DNA of 43,192 bases from F0422 sp003992255 (GTDB taxonomy: Bacteria; Bacillota; Negativicutes; Veillonellales; Veillonellaceae), in assembly GCF_003992255.1 (NCBI RefSeq), contig NZ_RQVA01000016.1, positions 1-43,192 of the forward strand, given 5' to 3'. The position numbers were made by a program, and so were the translations under genes. Below the pieces are notes generated by a model. The model searched no databases. It worked only from the letters and a program-made list of their open reading frames with translations, and was not told where the DNA came from. Numbering within the stretch: the first letter of the stretch is position 1; every line of letters starts with the position of its first letter. Below, piece by piece: positions 40,878-43,192 of this stretch.

Positions 40878-42107
40878 TTACTTTACAACATGGCATCCCC
40901 AGCCACTATATTCCCCGTCAAACTCTTCTGCCAAATCCATAAGATACCAGACTATTTCATCTATATTTTCAAAAGCATCTTCCCTACCAATGACAAGTAC
41001 ATATGGATATTCCTTATCTATATCCTCATTGTCGGTCAGATTTTCTGATGAAAGTTTTATAAAACCGTCTTCCATTACTTTGGCTAAAAAGGCTTCTCCA
41101 TTTTTTTCTGTTTTAAAGAGTAGGCAATGTTCAAGCACTCTCGGCACCATACTATCACCATCACTTTTAATATCCTCAATGAGCCTCATATTCATAATAC
41201 TTTGGTATTCATATCTGTCAGGATACAGTGCCTGAAAATACAGTTCCCAGCCAGGATCATCTACTACTGCCAATGTATAGGCATAGTCAGGGAAGTTTTC
41301 TGACATCACCGCAGAAATTTCATCGTAGTACCCCAACCCATTCTTAGTATAGGCAAAAATACGTACCCGCTCATCGCATTTCACAACGCCTGCTAACATG
41401 TCTCCATGTTGTTTAACAATCTCTTCTACAGCATCTTCTATAGAATATACATATTCCCCTTCTTCTCTTGTAGGAAAACCGTTGTCATCAGCATTCTTAT
41501 ATAATATTTGTAAATGTAATCTTTTAGGGTAGTTTGCAGTATATTCAAAATCCCTAAGAGCTAAATTGACTCTAATCACAGCCGGCAAGTCATACGCAAA
41601 TGAATTGCATAAATAAACGCCCCACTCTTCATCAATGTCTCCAACTTCTTGATTGATTACTTTCTCCGTAGCCACATTTGCTCTTTTTTCTATTTCTTCT
41701 TTACACTCTTTTACTACTAATAATGCATCCTTATCCTCAGGATCTAACTCCGCCCAACGCAAGGCATAAGGAATCGCTTTTTCTTCCTCATGAGTTAAAT
41801 ATTGATAGGCATATGCCATACGCATATTCCATTCAGCTTTATCTTTCCCCTCATCTCTAACCGAATTCAAAATATCTATCGATTTTAATAAAAATTTATC
41901 GCCAATAAAACTAGGTGTTCCTTGATCATCATTGCCGATAATCGCAAAGTTTTGATAAGCACGAGCAAGCTGATACCATACTTGGTAATCCCGTTCTTCC
42001 ATAGGGATGCTTTCCAATGCTGTCATACATTCTGTATATGAATCTTCATCCGTAAGCTTTTCAATATACGCCAAAAATTCTTCGCGATTTTTTGAATTCC
42101 ATTTCAT
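40878..42107 (-). CDS. TPR-like, DUF695 and RraB-like multidomain protein
   Basis: A 409-residue soluble acidic protein. Residues about 1-140 are helical with TPR-like pairs (WYQLARAYQNFA; MRMAYAYQYLTHEEEKAIPYALRWAELDPED in parts). About 155-290 resembles DUF695 (WGVYLCNSFAYDLPAVIRVNLAL; GFPTREEGEYVYSIEDAVEEIV). The last ~100 residues resemble the RraB fold (DGDSMVPRVLEHCLLFKTEKNG; ending SGWGCHVVK), named for the RNase E inhibitor. DUF695-RraB fusions are common in predicted immunity neighbourhoods, so it may neutralise a toxin. The GGAGGTAACTTAAC site fixes the start. It follows the Imm17-like gene by 19 bp. Domain calls are from memory of motifs, not a search. Confidence 0.75.
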   Translation of the reverse strand: MKWNSKNREEFLAYIEKLTDEDSYTECMTALESIPMEERDYQVWYQLARAYQNFAIIGNDDQGTPSFIGDKFLLKSIDILNSVRDEGKDKAEWNMRMAYAYQYLTHEEEKAIPYALRWAELDPEDKDALLVVKECKEEIEKRANVATEKVINQEVGDIDEEWGVYLCNSFAYDLPAVIRVNLALRDFEYTANYPKRLHLQILYKNADDNGFPTREEGEYVYSIEDAVEEIVKQHGDMLAGVVKCDERVRIFAYTKNGLGYYDEISAVMSENFPDYAYTLAVVDDPGWELYFQALYPDRYEYQSIMNMRLIEDIKSDGDSMVPRVLEHCLLFKTEKNGEAFLAKVMEDGFIKLSSENLTDNEDIDKEYPYVLVIGREDAFENIDEIVWYLMDLAEEFDGEYSGWGCHVVK

Positions 42108-42126
42108 GTTAAGTTACCTCCACTTT

Positions 42127-42372
42127 TTATCGTTTATCAAACATTAAAAATATAACCCCACAAATTGCAAGTAACAGTCCACACAGTCCTATAAAGACTC
42201 TATAACCTTTCTCACCCCACACTTCAAAAATAAATGCGTGTCGTGCCTTATCTCCGACTGTAGCTTGATATACCCATTTCCAATCTCGTATAGCACCAAT
42301 TAAAAATAGTAGTCCACCTGCTATCAAGACATACTGGTAATGTGCCTTTAACCATTCAAATACTCCATCCAT
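42127..42372 (-). CDS. Imm17-like two-helix membrane protein
   Basis: 81 residues with two hydrophobic helices (about 13-26 and 58-76) joined by a conserved-looking loop (DWKWVYQATVGDKARHAFIFEVWGEKGYRVFIG in parts). Size, topology and the WxxWGEKGYR-like segment match immunity protein family 17 of polymorphic toxin systems. A GGAAGTGG site precedes the ATG. It sits between two other immunity-type genes. No cognate toxin is in the window. Family call is moderately confident. Confidence 0.65.
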   Translation of the reverse strand: MDGVFEWLKAHYQYVLIAGGLLFLIGAIRDWKWVYQATVGDKARHAFIFEVWGEKGYRVFIGLCGLLLAICGVIFLMFDKR

Positions 42373-42489
42373 ATCGTTTATCCACTTCCTCTATCAAGCA
42401 TTTCTCTCATTATTTCTCTTTTTCACACGCTAAAGATTCTTCACTCAAGCACCATTCTCTCAACTTTTTAGAAGATTACTTTTTCTTTT

Positions 42490-43041
42490 TTACCGCCGAT
42501 TGTAAAAGCTCTCGTATTCTCCTTCAAATACAAACTTTTCTGGGTGAGATTTGATGTAGTTTAGTTCGTTTTCTTCACCTTCATAATCGTAAATGAAATC
42601 ATCGGCTTCATCTAATATCTTAAAAAATTCTTCTCCGTATTTTTCTTCCAACATTTCTAGCATATAGTATCTTTCTTCTCTACCAAAAGATATTGTCCCA
42701 CCACAATAGTCTACAACTTTTTGAAAATTACCTGCATATTCGTCCATTCCAAAATGTTTGAAACCTTTTATTGCATCTTCCCAAACTATCCCTGTAGGAT
42801 TATATAAAAACTGATGATGACCTCCATTATTTACTTCTACAAAATACCAAGTAATAGCTAATAAATATCTTTGCTCTAAAGTGAAAGTCTGCGCTGATTG
42901 AATATACTCATCATATCCTTCATAAATATTAATTGTTTCCCACATTGGATCAACAACATCATAATAAGAGCTTTCATCTAAACTTTTAATATTTTCTATG
43001 GTAATCTTTGCGTATGTTAATTTCTTTTCTGTTTCACCCAT
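42490..43041 (-). CDS. DUF4375/DMP19-like protein
   Basis: 183 residues, acidic and mainly helical. The segment TFTLEQRYLLAITWYFVEVNNGGHHQFLYNPTG (in parts), followed by a helix with FKHFGMDEYAGNFQKVVDYCGG, matches the DUF4375 domain, whose known member DMP19 of Neisseria is a DNA mimic; many others sit in toxin-immunity clusters. The AGAGGAGACAATTG site supports the start. It is 117 bp upstream of the Imm17-like gene; no gene is visible in that gap. Base composition looks more AT-rich than typA, consistent with acquired DNA (by eye only). Confidence 0.7.
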   Translation of the reverse strand: MGETEKKLTYAKITIENIKSLDESSYYDVVDPMWETINIYEGYDEYIQSAQTFTLEQRYLLAITWYFVEVNNGGHHQFLYNPTGIVWEDAIKGFKHFGMDEYAGNFQKVVDYCGGTISFGREERYYMLEMLEEKYGEEFFKILDEADDFIYDYEGEENELNYIKSHPEKFVFEGEYESFYNRR

Positions 43042-43144
43042 TTCAATTGTCTCCTCTATATTTTCATTTTCTTAATTGATGTATTCAAAATATTTTTCTG
43101 TTAAAATAGGAGGTTTCATATTTTACTTCTCGTAATTAATAAAC

Positions 43145-43192
43145 TTATGCAAGTTCTAACTCACAGATAACTCTTTTGGTATCCAGTTCGTC
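43145..43192 (-). CDS. Possible 3' end of a gene cut by the window edge
   Basis: One minus-strand frame stays open from the window edge and ends with a TAA at 43145 after 15 codons (DELDTKRVICELELA). Two other frames close earlier. The position, upstream of the immunity-type genes, is where further immunity genes or a toxin tail would be. Fifteen codons are too few to be sure. Confidence 0.3.
   Translation of the reverse strand, partial: DELDTKRVICELELA

Overview
The window looks like a chromosomal segment of an anaerobic, AT-rich member of the Negativicutes, most likely Veillonella or a close relative. This is inferred from several features: Firmicutes-type gene orders (ylxM-ffh-rpsP-khpA-ylqD-rimM; ruvCAB-queA-tgt-yajC-secDF), a SpoIID/LytB-domain protein in a largely housekeeping operon, citrate-lyase-type genes beside a dicarboxylate/tricarboxylate antiporter, and acetate kinase. 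No rRNA, tRNA, prophage, insertion sequence or CRISPR array was seen. Nearly all genes lie on the minus strand; the four exceptions are tmcAL, a 62-residue protein, a YigZ-family gene and one LysR regulator.

Layout. 1-470: gene-free DNA with two copies of a nested palindromic repeat and a terminator. 471-9317: one long minus-strand gene train, ruvC-ruvA-ruvB-spoIID/lytB-queA-tgt-yajC-5-formyl-THF cyclo-ligase-secD-secF (Holliday junction processing, queuosine modification, protein export). 9389-12189: radC, then a lipoprotein gene followed by ackA. 12304-13755: tmcAL on the plus strand, ending at a shared hairpin terminator. 13814-16945: the ylxM-ffh-rpsP-khpA-ylqD-rimM operon (SRP and ribosome maturation), driven by a clear TTGACA/TATTAT promoter. 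17239-22204: an orphan MerR regulator, two small Cys/His proteins, a copper P-type ATPase and a YigZ/IMPACT protein. 22586-25606: LysR, APC permease and a class I amidotransferase hydrolase. 25814-31544: citF-citE-citD, a DASS/CitT-type transporter and a LysR regulator. 31644-37506: dnaE-pyk-Bax inhibitor-1 family. 37717-40721: a YgjP-like metalloprotease-fold protein and typA. 40878-43192: a cluster of immunity-type genes (TPR+DUF695+RraB-like, Imm17-like, DUF4375/DMP19-like) and the tail of another possible gene.

Most interesting points. (1) The citrate lyase acyl carrier protein CitD lacks the serine that normally carries the prosthetic group, and citC, citX and citG are absent nearby, so this may not be a conventional citrate lyase. 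(2) A 27-bp motif lies at almost the same distance upstream of the ylxM-ffh and typA promoters. (3) The YgjP-like gene carries an in-frame 15-bp degenerate minisatellite encoding pentapeptides. (4) A 71-bp nested palindrome is present twice, 162 bp apart, downstream of secF. (5) Several TTGTAC/CTTGTA dyads sit near or just downstream of -10 elements. (6) The right edge is an immunity-gene cluster with no toxin in view.
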